A stretch of DNA of 64,000 nt from Deltaproteobacteria bacterium. GTDB lineage: Bacteria > Desulfobacterota > DSM-4660 > Desulfatiglandales > HGW-15. A program made the translations under genes and the position numbers. The DNA lies in the NCBI GenBank assembly GCA_019310485.1, contig JAFDEF010000012.1, positions 1-64,000 of the forward strand. The letters run 5' to 3'. Shown piece after piece: positions 51,638 through 60,399 of the stretch; the stretch's first letter is position 1, and each line of letters begins with the position of its first letter. Below the pieces are notes generated by a model. That model saw only the letters and a list, made by a program, of their open reading frames with translations, made no database searches and had not been told where the DNA came from.

Positions 51638-52654
51638 TTAGCCGAATATCTTGGAGAGTTCATCCTGGTGGTAGACAGGAAGTGGGAAAGACCCTTCTTC
51701 CTTTTTGATCGCCATGCCTTTTTCCTTGTCAACAAAGGTGCCGATACGTGCCGCCGGGATTCTTTCTGATGACAGGGCGTCAATCACATTCTGGGTCGCT
51801 TCCGGGGACACAGCTATTAGCAAGGAACCGGATGCAAATGTTCCCAGAGGGTTAACACCAAAATGCCTGCAAAGTTTAAGGGTTTCCTCTGTGACCGGTA
51901 TTCGGTCAACATATACTTCAACCCCGAGGTTGCTTGCAATTGCAAGTTCAAAAATACCTGTGGCTATGCCACCTTCAGTTGGATCATGGAGAGCATGGAC
52001 TCCACTGAGAGGTGTTACGATCATTGCCTCTTTGACCACGCTAATACCTGGATCGTGCAGATAGTTCTTTGTCTTCTTAACCAGGGCCTCCGGGAAGTAA
52101 GTTTTGAGTTCTTCCTCTTTTTCAAGGGCCATTATAGCGGTTGCTTCGATAGCAGCACACTTTGTCATCAAAAGCTCATCCCCAGGGAGAGCACCTGAAC
52201 TGGGTTTCAGGTCTCCACTTCTTACTTCCCCCAGCATTTGTCCCGCAACTACCGGGTTGTTGACGCTTCCCGTTATTTCCGTGTGCCCGCCACAATAACT
52301 TACACCCAGTGCCTTGCAGGCTTGGGATATCTGGGAAAAGACTGTCTCTATGTCTCCTGCACGGCTTCCCTCTGGCATAAGAACGGTGGCAAGGAACCAC
52401 AGCGGTCTTCCACCCATTACAGCGATGTCGTTTGCATTGATATTTACCACGTAGTGTCCAACGTGCGCGGTAGCATGGGTTATGGGATCTGTTTTTGCCA
52501 CTATGAGAGTTGAACCCATGTCAATGACGGTGGCATCTTCACCGATATGGGCCCCTACAAGAATCCGGCCCCCCCTCTGTGTGTAGTTCTTTATGAATGA
52601 AGCCAGAATTTGAGGGTCTATTTTTCCCTTAGGAAGCGTAGAATTCATAGTCAT
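51638..52654 (-). CDS. AIR synthase-related protein, HypE-like
   Basis: 338 residues from ATG 52654. PurM/HypE/SelD superfamily: an N-terminal ATP-binding half (GEDATVIDMGSTLIVAKTDPIT) with the Gly-rich NINANDIAVMGGRPLWF and a C-terminal half (DPTEGGIATGIFELA). The C-terminal Cys of true HypE (the carbamoyl and cyano carrier) is absent, as the protein ends SKIFG, so it should not make the hydrogenase cyanide ligand by that route. No other hyp genes are nearby. Substrate unknown. Confidence 0.85.
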   Translation of the reverse strand: MTMNSTLPKGKIDPQILASFIKNYTQRGGRILVGAHIGEDATVIDMGSTLIVAKTDPITHATAHVGHYVVNINANDIAVMGGRPLWFLATVLMPEGSRAGDIETVFSQISQACKALGVSYCGGHTEITGSVNNPVVAGQMLGEVRSGDLKPSSGALPGDELLMTKCAAIEATAIMALEKEEELKTYFPEALVKKTKNYLHDPGISVVKEAMIVTPLSGVHALHDPTEGGIATGIFELAIASNLGVEVYVDRIPVTEETLKLCRHFGVNPLGTFASGSLLIAVSPEATQNVIDALSSERIPAARIGTFVDKEKGMAIKKEEGSFPLPVYHQDELSKIFG

Positions 52655-52706
52655 AAACCCTGTTTCTTGGTAAAGGGTAGGAGTGAGCCTCCGATCTATG
52701 GTTTGC

Positions 52707-52734
52707 AAAATATCCCATTATTCTAATAAGTCAA
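52707..52734 (-). promoter_or_regulatory. promoter of the HypE-like gene
   Basis: On the minus strand TTGACT (52729-52734), 16 bases, TATTTT (52707-52712); start near 52700, about 46 bases before the ATG at 52654. Confidence 0.55.
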
Positions 52735-52979
52735 GCTCTGCTTGCTAGCCAGGCACTCAGGAAACACTACGGTTCAGCTAAGAGATTTATAAGTATTCAA
52801 ATTAAAACTTTTTTAAAGATAATTTAACTAAAGATACTTTGAAATACCCTATGTCTTTAGCCCCCCACGCTTCGACAAGAAGATTTTCCTTGCATAATTC
52901 AGAAAAACTCCTATAGTAGAGGCAATACTAACAGCTTTTCCCACACTTTTTGCCCCCTTTTAAGAATAGGACATTAATG

Positions 52980-53053
52980 GTTTCTCGCGTGGTTAGGGCG
53001 ATCGGCTCATAGCAGCGTTGGCGCTATAAAGTCGTTCCCAAGGCCGGAGAAAC
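52980..53053 (+). ncRNA. candidate structured leader RNA
   Basis: Three nested helices can form in 74 bases: GTTTCTC (52980-52986) with GAGAAAC (53047-53053); GGG and CGA (52996-53001) with TCG and CCC (53032-53034 and 53037-53039, two-base bulge); and ATAGC (53009-53013) with GCTAT (53023-53027) plus an inner GC/GC pair. It ends 29 bases before the ATG at 53083, just before a GGGGGGAGGGAG ribosome site, so it lies in the leader of the transglycosylase gene. I do not recognise a known riboswitch class. Confidence 0.45.
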
Positions 53054-53082
53054 TTTGCACTTATGGGGGGAGGGAGCTTTCT

Positions 53083-54039
53083 ATGCACTTGAGAAAATTT
53101 ACCTTAGTGCTTCTGCCGGAAGAAAAAGGCCGGTTGAAAAAGCTGAGGCTTTCTTACCTAGCAGTTTACGCTTTTGTTTCTATGCTGCTCGCTGGAGCGG
53201 GCATCTGCACATGGACAATCCTTGATTACCGGTCCATGAAGGCAAAGGTGCGCCTGCTTGAAGAATATCAACAAGCAAGTGCTCAGCATGAGCAGGAACT
53301 TGTCTTCATGGCAGAGAGAATAGGTCGCATGAAGATGGAGGCCGATGAACTAAAGGCCCACTATGAAGATATAGATGCCATGCTGAAAAGGGTAGCGGGC
53401 AGTAGTCCCAGTGTTTTGCTTGGAGTGGGGGGCTCTGAAAGTTACCAGGAGCCAAGTTTACGGTTTGATTACCCTTCCCGGAGGTCACTCATTTGCCTCA
53501 TGCATGACTCCCTTGAGGATTTGGATCAGGAGATGAATGAGATCAGGCTTACTGCTTTCGAAGTGGGCCGATTTTTGAAGCATGATACCCAGGAGGATGC
53601 AGGAGAGCCCAAATCCATTGCAGAGCTCTTGCCTGAACAGGATAGAGAACACATACGAAAACAGCTCAAGGCTGTTGCTATCGAGCTGGGCCTGGAACCC
53701 AGCCTCGCTTTTGGGATTGCGAAGGTGGAGTCGCAATATGATCCTGCCCGGGTTTCTCCCCGGGGTGCGGTTGGTGTGCTGCAAGTGATGCCCCAGTTGG
53801 CATGGCACAAATTCAATGTACCACGCGAATGGCTTTTCAATCCCCAGGTCAATATACGTGTGGGGCTCACCTGGATGAAAACGCTACTAAATAGGTTTGA
53901 TCATAACCTTGATCTCGCTCTGGCTGCGTACAATGCAGGAACCCGAAGAGTGGTTAAGGCCGGGTATGACATCCCGGCTATTAAGGAAACCCGGGATTAT
54001 GTGAAAAAAGTCAAAGAGGCCATGAAAACAGAAGGCTAG
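53083..54039 (+). CDS. membrane-anchored lytic transglycosylase
   Basis: 318 residues. Short cytoplasmic lead (KFTLVLLPEEKGRLKKL), a membrane helix (about 26-46), a coiled coil (47-100) as in membrane-anchored M23 peptidases, a linker, and a C-terminal SLT domain from about 205 with the catalytic Glu in IAKVESQYDPARVSPRGAVG, VLQVMP and LAAYNAGTRRV. Cleaves peptidoglycan in the periplasm. GGGAGG precedes the ATG. The combination of coiled coil and SLT suggests that it is held near a divisome or elongation partner. Confidence 0.9.
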   Translation: MHLRKFTLVLLPEEKGRLKKLRLSYLAVYAFVSMLLAGAGICTWTILDYRSMKAKVRLLEEYQQASAQHEQELVFMAERIGRMKMEADELKAHYEDIDAMLKRVAGSSPSVLLGVGGSESYQEPSLRFDYPSRRSLICLMHDSLEDLDQEMNEIRLTAFEVGRFLKHDTQEDAGEPKSIAELLPEQDREHIRKQLKAVAIELGLEPSLAFGIAKVESQYDPARVSPRGAVGVLQVMPQLAWHKFNVPREWLFNPQVNIRVGLTWMKTLLNRFDHNLDLALAAYNAGTRRVVKAGYDIPAIKETRDYVKKVKEAMKTEG

Positions 54040-54401
54040 CTATTCCCCTTTCCGCTGGTACTCTCCCCCATGCCATCACTCAAGGAGCCCCAGCCTGAAT
54101 CAAGAAATTTCTTTTTTGCCCCTGCCTTTGCAATGTTGCTCCAAACCCAGATCTTCTGCCGTTATGGTATCATGGATCAAAACGCTGTGTTTTGAGAGTT
54201 CTCAGATTGCCGGTAAGGTGCGAGATGCAAGGTGGCAAGGAGCGGTTGAAGGCTTCGTCTTGAGCTCAGCCGCAACGCAGCGCTACAGTGGAAACTTTGA
54301 CAGCGGGCCAGGGTTGCTTCTATTTAAAACAGCGGTTATGATTGCAAAAGGCTCAAAACGATAGAAGTATCTTGGCGGCGCCGCACATCTAACTGGGGCT
54401 T
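54040..54401. other. 360-base gap before cas6
   Basis: No gene supported; an open frame at 54116-54364 lacks ribosome site and protein-like composition. Contains the promoter candidate at 54297-54326. No CRISPR repeat units are visible. Confidence 0.5.
54297..54326 (+). promoter_or_regulatory. candidate promoter of cas6 and ring-nuclease genes
   Basis: A perfect TTGACA (54297-54302), 18 bases, TATTTA (54321-54326), start near 54333, 70 bases before the cas6 start codon. Confidence 0.5.
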
Positions 54402-55349
54402 ATGAATATGCTCTACGGCCGGTACAGATTTTCCTGCCGACTTGAAACCCGCGCAATTCTTCCGCCTTATAAAGGTTCAACCTTCCGAGGTGTACTTGGG
54501 CGTTCTCTTAAGAGGGTGGTTTGCGCCTTGAAAAGGCAGCCGTGTGAAGATTGTCTTCTTAAAGAACGCTGCCTTTATACCAGGGTTTTCGAGACCGCGT
54601 TATCTGTTGAAAAACACAAAGGCGGGCGATCCGGGGAACCGCCGCATCCTTTTGTAATAGAACCTCCCCTTACAACGAGGACTGAGTTCAGTGCCGGAGA
54701 GGCCTTTGAGTTTCATTTGCTCCTGTTTGGCGAGGTAAATTCGAGTCTTCCCTATTTTGTTTACGCATTTGAACAAATGGGGAAAAAGGGGATAGGCAGA
54801 AAAGTAAACGGTGAAAGAGGGCGCTTCTGCCTTGAAGAAGTAGGCAGCCAGGGTGAAACAGTATTCAATGCTGAGGAGCGCACTATAAGGCGGTTGGAGA
54901 ATTTTGAAGATCTCCGTATACTGCCCCCTTCCAAGGAAACTGACGAAGCGGTAGCCATTAAGGTCCATCTGGAGACTCCCCTGAGGCTGAAGTTTAACAA
55001 CCGCTTGGCCCGGGAACTGCCTTTTCACGTGTTGGTACGCGGCGCGCTCAGGAGAGTATCATCCCTTATGGATTACTATGATAATGAAGAGCCTCTGCTC
55101 GACTACAGGGGCATGGTGCAAAGAGCCTCGCTGGTCAGTATTGTTGACCGCCGGGTTCAGTGGCACGACTGGCGGCGCTATTCTTTTCGGCAGGACCAGG
55201 CCATGCTGCTGGGCGGGATGTTGGGGTCTGTCACTTATGAGGGAAAACTTGGCGAGTTCATACCCCTTATTGAGCTTTGTAGCAAGATTCACCTGGGAAA
55301 ACAAACCTCCTTTGGCCTCGGAAAAATCAGGGTGGAGATCTTGAAATGA
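54402..55349 (+). CDS. cas6: CRISPR pre-crRNA endoribonuclease Cas6
   Basis: 315 residues, a RAMP protein with two ferredoxin-like parts. N-terminal start YGRYRFSCRLETRA and Cys cluster PCEDCLLKERC (about 47-57) occur in the type III Cas6 variety; the C-terminal Cas6 domain has LPFHVLVRGALRRVSSL and the Gly-rich RNA-binding loop HLGKQTSFGLGKIRVE at the end. Cuts the repeat transcript to give crRNAs for the Cmr complex downstream. Overlaps the next gene by four bases (ATGA). Confidence 0.9.
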   Translation: MNMLYGRYRFSCRLETRAILPPYKGSTFRGVLGRSLKRVVCALKRQPCEDCLLKERCLYTRVFETALSVEKHKGGRSGEPPHPFVIEPPLTTRTEFSAGEAFEFHLLLFGEVNSSLPYFVYAFEQMGKKGIGRKVNGERGRFCLEEVGSQGETVFNAEERTIRRLENFEDLRILPPSKETDEAVAIKVHLETPLRLKFNNRLARELPFHVLVRGALRRVSSLMDYYDNEEPLLDYRGMVQRASLVSIVDRRVQWHDWRRYSFRQDQAMLLGGMLGSVTYEGKLGEFIPLIELCSKIHLGKQTSFGLGKIRVEILK

Positions 55350-56284
55350 AGAACATCCTGCTGGCCGTATGTGGACTGAGCCCACAGGTAATCACAGAGA
55401 CGTTGTACGCTTTGCATCAAAGTCTCCGCCCGGTTGATGCAATTCATGTTATCACAACAAGAGAGGGCAAGGAAAAGATCTTCGCGCAGCTCTTGGCCGG
55501 CGGGAGTGGCCATTATTTCAAGTATCTTGAGGAGTACGGCATTCCCTCTTCCTCAATTGATTTTGGCCCGCAGAACGTGCATGTCGTTACCGACCAGCAC
55601 GGGGTCGAAATACCTGACATCGGGGATGAAACGGATAATGAGCGCCTGCTTAGCATGTGCCTGGACCTGGCCTTCCGTTTCACAGCGGATCCAGATACGG
55701 CTGTATTTTTCTCTGTGGCCGGTGGAAGGAAAACCATGAGTTCCTGTCTTGCCGTGGCAGCCCAGATGTACGGCCGCAAACAAGACCGATTGTTTCATGT
55801 GCTGGTCTCTCCAGAGTTCGAAAGCAACCGGGATTTCTTCTATCCACCTAAGGCATCCAGAACCATAGAACTTCACGACAACAGTGGTCAGCCTTTTTAC
55901 AAGGAAACAAGGTACGCGAAAGTGAACCTGATACCCATACCCTTTGTCTCCATAAGGGAAAGGCTGTCAGATACTCTCTTAAAGACGCCAAAAGATCCCT
56001 CCACCTTGATGCTCTCCCTTGTAAAAGAGGCGCCAGTTCGGCTCACTGTAAACCTCTTGGAAAGAAAACTCGTTTATAAAGGCCTCGAGCTGGATCTTAT
56101 GCCGGCCAGGATAGCACTTTATGCCTTTTTCGCTCTTCAGAAAAAGGATTGCCCTTCTGCCGCTTCTTCTTTCATGCCAAGTGCCTCCCTCATCTTTGCG
56201 ACCGGCTCCTTTTGCTGGAGTCGCAGACAAAGGTGTTTCTTGTGTGAAGAATTTCATGTAGTTGACTTGATTTCAGTTTTGTAA
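55346..56284 (+). CDS. CARF-domain CRISPR protein, TIGR02584 (NE0113) ring-nuclease family, C-terminally truncated
   Basis: 312 residues. The N-terminal CARF part is well kept: VCGLSPQVITETLYALHQ at 8-25 and FFSVAGGRKTMSSC at 121-134 with Ser123 and Lys129, which bind cyclic oligoadenylate. Family members are normally about 380-420 residues, with a wing-helix part. Here the family pattern follows to about residue 269 (LYAFFALQKKDC) and then becomes unrelated to the end, as after a frameshift or deletion. Made with Cas6 by overlapping codons. It is expected to bind or cut the cOA messenger made by Cas10, ending the response. Confidence 0.8.
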   Translation: MKNILLAVCGLSPQVITETLYALHQSLRPVDAIHVITTREGKEKIFAQLLAGGSGHYFKYLEEYGIPSSSIDFGPQNVHVVTDQHGVEIPDIGDETDNERLLSMCLDLAFRFTADPDTAVFFSVAGGRKTMSSCLAVAAQMYGRKQDRLFHVLVSPEFESNRDFFYPPKASRTIELHDNSGQPFYKETRYAKVNLIPIPFVSIRERLSDTLLKTPKDPSTLMLSLVKEAPVRLTVNLLERKLVYKGLELDLMPARIALYAFFALQKKDCPSAASSFMPSASLIFATGSFCWSRRQRCFLCEEFHVVDLISVL

Positions 56285-56369
56285 TATGAAACTCAGAGGA
56301 ACTCGGCCTTGCTTTTTGTAACCCTAACATAGGACAACAAGTGGGCTATCATAACTCGAAGACTATACG

Positions 56370-56412
56370 CCCCCGTTCCTTCACCCGGCTGAAGGATGGG
56401 GTTTTTTATTTT
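56370..56412 (+). terminator. intrinsic terminator after the ring-nuclease gene
   Basis: CCCC, one base, TTCCTTCA, loop, TGAAGGA, one base, GGGG at about 56371-56401, followed by GTTTTTTATTTT. A strong stem and T-run. It separates the cas6 pair from the cmr genes, so the latter need their own promoter. Confidence 0.8.
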
Positions 56413-56515
56413 GTAGCCATTGCAGCAACGTTGCAATACTGGGAAACAGGACTAGCTCTGACTTAGAATAACCAAAGATCATCAGTGATGGGAAAGACGA
56501 CCATGAAGTTAGATC

Positions 56516-56671
56516 TTGTTACAACCACCATATATAGAATACGAGCGCAATGCTGCCTTGGCGGATTTATTGGAACTCCTCGAAGGATGGCATCTGAATG
56601 TATATCAGATCCATAACGGTCATGTGGGGGACCTGGCAAACTCACTGTGCTCAGAAGAGAGGGGGCTTTAG
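56516..56671 (+). CDS. possible 51-aa protein or remnant
   Basis: A TTG-started frame with protein-like composition: YIEYERNAALADLLELLEG, then WHLNVYQIHNGHVGDLANSL and a stop. There is no ribosome site. It looks like a fragment of a lost gene in the gap before cmr1. I do not recognise it. Confidence 0.25.
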   Translation: MLQPPYIEYERNAALADLLELLEGWHLNVYQIHNGHVGDLANSLCSEERGL

Positions 56672-56742
56672 CACTTTTTAACTACCAAAGACGTCAACAA
56701 ATGGTTATTGCAGTTTAGCAGAATATATAGCGGGAGGAATAG

Positions 56743-57693
56743 ATGTCCTTTTATATTTCACGATTTAAAAATAGGGAGTCAATAGAATTTGACGTTGAAG
56801 TCGTTACACCTATGTTTCTCGGAGGCGCCGAAAAAAGTAACGCCGAGCTTAGGGTCCCTTCGATCAAAGGAATGCTCAGATTCTGGTGGCGGGCGATGTG
56901 TGGAATTGATGACTTAAATACAATGCGCAATGAAGAAGCAAAAATTTTCGGTTCGATAGACAAAAAATCGACTTTTGCGATGAGGATTGGGAAGACAAAT
57001 CATTTAAGGTCTGTCATGAAAAATTTACCTCAGGGGAAAAAGTTTGAAGTCAGGAGCAGAAGCAGGAATAGATCATTTAAATTGGGAATAATCGATTACC
57101 TTGCTTTTGGAATAAGGGATCACAAAAAAGGCTATACAAGAATGCATATACCTGCTGGCAGTAAATTCCAACTTTGTTTTGACTTTTATACTGACGAGCA
57201 TAAAAAGAGCGTTCTAAGGGCATTTCATGCTCTTATCAAATACGGTGGCCTAGGGGCAAAGTCGAGAAACGGATTCGGATCAATTACTGTAAGTAGCAAG
57301 GGAACTGGAGGTTTCGAATTTAGAGGTCAAATGAAGGAGTTTACGGCTGTAAATGACAAGTCAAAACTATTCGATCAATTCGGCGTGCATGATGGATGGG
57401 AAGACGCTTTGTCAGAGATAGGCATGGCTTACAAAGATGCAAGATTAAACCTCGAAAAAAAACATCAATATGACAAAAGATTGTTGATTGCAAAGCCCAT
57501 AGTGCAAACTGGAAGCGGAAATGAACGTCATGCCAAGCCCTATTTTCTCCATGTCAACAAGCTGGATAACGGGAGATACCAGGGCCAAATTCTTTTTATG
57601 CCGTACCAATATTATCAAAGAAACAAGCGGGAAAAATATCTGCGAATTTGCGAGAAAATGAACAAGAAGATCGCCGAAGCGGCTAGGGGGTAG
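56743..57693 (+). CDS. cmr1: type III-B RAMP protein Cmr1
   Basis: 316 residues, ATG after GGGAGGAATAG. Cmr1 start (IEFDVEVVTPMFLGGAEKSNA), then the RAMP-type SIKGMLRFWWRAMCG at about 45-60 and a second domain with GGLGAKSRNGFGSITV, a Gly-rich loop near 165-180. Sits at the base of the Cmr complex near the crRNA 3' end. First of six genes spaced by only a few bases. Confidence 0.9.
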   Translation: MSFYISRFKNRESIEFDVEVVTPMFLGGAEKSNAELRVPSIKGMLRFWWRAMCGIDDLNTMRNEEAKIFGSIDKKSTFAMRIGKTNHLRSVMKNLPQGKKFEVRSRSRNRSFKLGIIDYLAFGIRDHKKGYTRMHIPAGSKFQLCFDFYTDEHKKSVLRAFHALIKYGGLGAKSRNGFGSITVSSKGTGGFEFRGQMKEFTAVNDKSKLFDQFGVHDGWEDALSEIGMAYKDARLNLEKKHQYDKRLLIAKPIVQTGSGNERHAKPYFLHVNKLDNGRYQGQILFMPYQYYQRNKREKYLRICEKMNKKIAEAARG

Positions 57694-57696
57694 GAT

Positions 57697-60399
57697 ATGG
57701 GGTTTGAAAAACCGGACACTCGTTACTGGGACGATAAATTCGCAGCCTATCTGCATGATCCTTTTGACAAAGTATTTCAAATTAAAGGCCATGGAGAAAG
57801 AGCGGCCGATTTACTCGAAATATTCGGGCTTCAAAAACCTAACGAAGAATTCTGGAAAAAGGCGGACAGCATAGCGGCGGGTTTTGAACGGGGTCAGGTA
57901 CCGTCCCACAGCTCTGATCCCCAAAAGAATGGGGCCGTGGATTTTCAGAAGAGGCCTGTATTGACCCATCCCACCTCAAGGAAAGCCCGGTTGGAAATGA
58001 ATTTCAGTGATATGACCGCCCAGAATATTGAAAAGATTCACGGGGAGTTGGCCGCTTTTTTGAAGGAAAATATCGGAATAAAAGCTGGTGCAGGTGGCTA
58101 CTCAGACGAATTTAAAGGTGACCACAAAAGATTTGCGATAGCCCGTTTTCTATATACCCATCTTGTCTTACGCTTCAGGCTGGCGCATAAAAATGTAGGC
58201 GGCATCGGAGCACTTTGGCACCGGCTGCCAGCCGACTCCAGATTTCCTGACCATTCTATCTGGCAGCATAACTCCCTTGTCTCTGCCCTGTACTCCTGCA
58301 TGAGCCTGGCCAAGGATGAAAGCCAGGTCGGCATGATGGTCTTCAGTATAACTCCGGTGCAGGGGTTTATCGCCAGGGCAAGGAAACTTAGAGACTACTG
58401 GACCGGCTCTATCCTCCTTTCCTGGCTGGCTTTTGAGGGAATCCGGTGGATTATCGAGAACCTAGGCCCAGACCACATCTTGTATCCATCACTTGTGGAT
58501 CAACCGTTGATCAATGCATACCTGGCAAGAGAATGGAAAACCGATCCGGTATCGTCCTATAATACTGTGAAGGGAATTGCCTCTTTCCCGAACAAATTTC
58601 TTTTTCTGCTTCCATTAAATCAGACCAAGGCGATCGGGGTGGCCATAACCGATCATATCAGGGATGCGTGGTCTGTTGTTTGGCGTGAGGTAGCAGAAAA
58701 AATCATTTCTGGAACCGATAATAAAAACGGGCACATCAAAGAGATGTTCGAGCGGCAGAATGAAAACTTCTGGGACATGCAATGGGCCACAGTCAAGTTG
58801 CTCGACAGGGATGACAGGGCAGAATTCGCGGAACTTCTTCCTCTAAACAAGTTTAAAAAACAGTGGGATATCCTGGAAATTTTCAATGAACTAATAAGGG
58901 ACAAGCCTTTTTATGAAAGCAGTGGCCGCGGTATCCTTTATTCTGTTTCACACTCACTCGTGCAGGCCGCACTCGCGGCCCAGAAGGCCCAAAAAAAGAT
59001 TACGAGAGCGCCAGAGCCCGGTGAAAAGTGCCATCTTTGTGGCGAGTTTGAGGTCTTGCACGCGAAAAAGCACAAGGAAGGAGCCCCCGTCACCGAGTAT
59101 AAAGCCGACATTGACCAATTCTGGGAGAGGTTCAAACAAGGTTGGAAAGCCGAGTTTGACTTTGAGGCCAATGAAAGGCTCTGCTCGGTCTGTCTTGTCA
59201 AAAGGATCGCTTACAGGGTCTTTGGGGAAAAAACCCACCACATTCTTTCGGAAAGCTTTCGCGACATGGAATTTTACCCCTCCACAACGCAGATAGCCCT
59301 CTACAACCGTTTCAAAAGAGAAAGGATAACAGATAAAAAGGACCAGTATAGAATAGCGCAAGAATACCACCAAAAGCCCAACGAGCAGGCCGAGAACCGC
59401 GACAGCTATTACGCCATACTGCTGATGGATGGTGACCACATGGGCAAGCTCGTCAACGGCGAGACCCTCGCATCGACCTGGGATTCGGCCATGCATCCAG
59501 ACATCGTCAAAAGACTTAATGGCCCTAGTTTCAGCAAAAAATACCAAAAAGCATGGGAGACCATATTTGCCGATCACCCTAAGAGACTCCTGACCCCTTC
59601 GATCCACGCGGCCATATCCGAGGCCCTTGGTGATTTTTCCATCTACGGGGTTGCCAAAATCGTCAAGCAAAATGAGGGAAGGCTTATCTATGCCGGTGGT
59701 GATGATGTCTGCGCTGTACTTCCAGTGGATACAGTCCTGGAGGCCGCCAGGGAGATCAAGAATTATTACAATTCCGCCTTCAGATTACTAACGGACAATG
59801 GGAGTAATGATGTCTCTTCAGGCTGGCGTCCTGAGCCTGGCAAACTGTCAGTCTGCCTGGGCGATGAGGAACAGAACGGGATATCGATATCGGCCGGAAT
59901 TCTGATCTGCCATCACAAAGAAAACCTGACCATGATGATAAGGGAAGCGCATGACCTCCTTGATCAAAAAGCCAAGAATGAAACCGGTAGAAACGCATAC
60001 GCCATAGAATTGAGGAAGCGTGCGGGGGGTTCAAGGTTCTTTGCCAGGAAATGGAACGATCCAGCCTGGAAGGCTTTTAATGAAATCGGGGGACTGATAA
60101 GCAGTAAGAATAAGCAGAAAATTTCGAAATCACTCGTTTATCGGCTTGAGAGATTCCGGCCTGGAATTGAAGCGATTCTGGAAAAGGACAATTATTCTGA
60201 TTTGCTGGCAAAATTCATTTCAAAACAGCTTGACCGTTCTATATTGGCTAATCCAGGAGAAAGTGACGAAAAAAGATTGAAAGACTTCGCGAAAAAAATG
60301 GTCGAGATTGTGGTTGAAAAAAATAAGGAACAAAAGCGGGTGTATCAGCCCGAGGGCCTGATTGTGGCAGCATTCATCGCAGACAAGGGGGGTAAATGA
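57697..60399 (+). CDS. cas10: type III-B Cas10 (Cmr2)
   Basis: 900 residues. An HD-type start (YLHDPFDKVFQIKGHGERA at 19-37), a first palm-like domain (IITPVQGFIARARKL-type stretch near 225), a zinc site from CHLCGEF (about 445) and CSVC (about 496), and a second palm with LLMDGDHMGKL near 577 and the cyclase motif YAGGDDVCAVLP near 665-676. The GGDD motif is intact, so it should make cyclic oligoadenylates when the complex meets target RNA; HD could cut single-stranded DNA. The end overlaps cmr3 by four bases. Confidence 0.94.
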   Translation: MGFEKPDTRYWDDKFAAYLHDPFDKVFQIKGHGERAADLLEIFGLQKPNEEFWKKADSIAAGFERGQVPSHSSDPQKNGAVDFQKRPVLTHPTSRKARLEMNFSDMTAQNIEKIHGELAAFLKENIGIKAGAGGYSDEFKGDHKRFAIARFLYTHLVLRFRLAHKNVGGIGALWHRLPADSRFPDHSIWQHNSLVSALYSCMSLAKDESQVGMMVFSITPVQGFIARARKLRDYWTGSILLSWLAFEGIRWIIENLGPDHILYPSLVDQPLINAYLAREWKTDPVSSYNTVKGIASFPNKFLFLLPLNQTKAIGVAITDHIRDAWSVVWREVAEKIISGTDNKNGHIKEMFERQNENFWDMQWATVKLLDRDDRAEFAELLPLNKFKKQWDILEIFNELIRDKPFYESSGRGILYSVSHSLVQAALAAQKAQKKITRAPEPGEKCHLCGEFEVLHAKKHKEGAPVTEYKADIDQFWERFKQGWKAEFDFEANERLCSVCLVKRIAYRVFGEKTHHILSESFRDMEFYPSTTQIALYNRFKRERITDKKDQYRIAQEYHQKPNEQAENRDSYYAILLMDGDHMGKLVNGETLASTWDSAMHPDIVKRLNGPSFSKKYQKAWETIFADHPKRLLTPSIHAAISEALGDFSIYGVAKIVKQNEGRLIYAGGDDVCAVLPVDTVLEAAREIKNYYNSAFRLLTDNGSNDVSSGWRPEPGKLSVCLGDEEQNGISISAGILICHHKENLTMMIREAHDLLDQKAKNETGRNAYAIELRKRAGGSRFFARKWNDPAWKAFNEIGGLISSKNKQKISKSLVYRLERFRPGIEAILEKDNYSDLLAKFISKQLDRSILANPGESDEKRLKDFAKKMVEIVVEKNKEQKRVYQPEGLIVAAFIADKGGK

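Larger units (their letters stand above)
52655..53082. other. 430-base divergent gap
   Basis: Holds the minus-strand promoter (52707-52734) of the HypE-like gene, an AT-rich stretch around 52790-52850 with runs of A and T, and the folded leader (52980-53053) of the transglycosylase gene. No gene is supported. Confidence 0.5.
56285..56742. other. 458-base gap between cas6 pair and cmr operon
   Basis: Holds a terminator at 56370-56412, then a short frame at 56516-56671 that may be a peptide or remnant. No clear promoter pair for cmr1 was found, and no CRISPR repeats are visible. The truncated ring-nuclease gene on the left suggests that sequence has been lost here. Confidence 0.5.

Noticed and set aside
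51638-52654. Calling the gene hypE
   Set aside because: The C-terminal cysteine needed for HypE function is absent and no hydrogenase maturation genes are near.
52980-53053. tRNA or c-di-GMP (GEMM) riboswitch
   Set aside because: No T-loop GTTCRA and no acceptor CCA pattern; the conserved GEMM blocks are absent.
54116-54364. 82-residue frame before cas6
   Set aside because: No ribosome site, Ser/Cys-rich random composition, and it overlaps the likely cas6 promoter.
56285-56742. CRISPR array between the cas6 pair and cmr genes
   Set aside because: No repeated unit of 25-40 bases with spacers was seen; only a terminator and one short frame.
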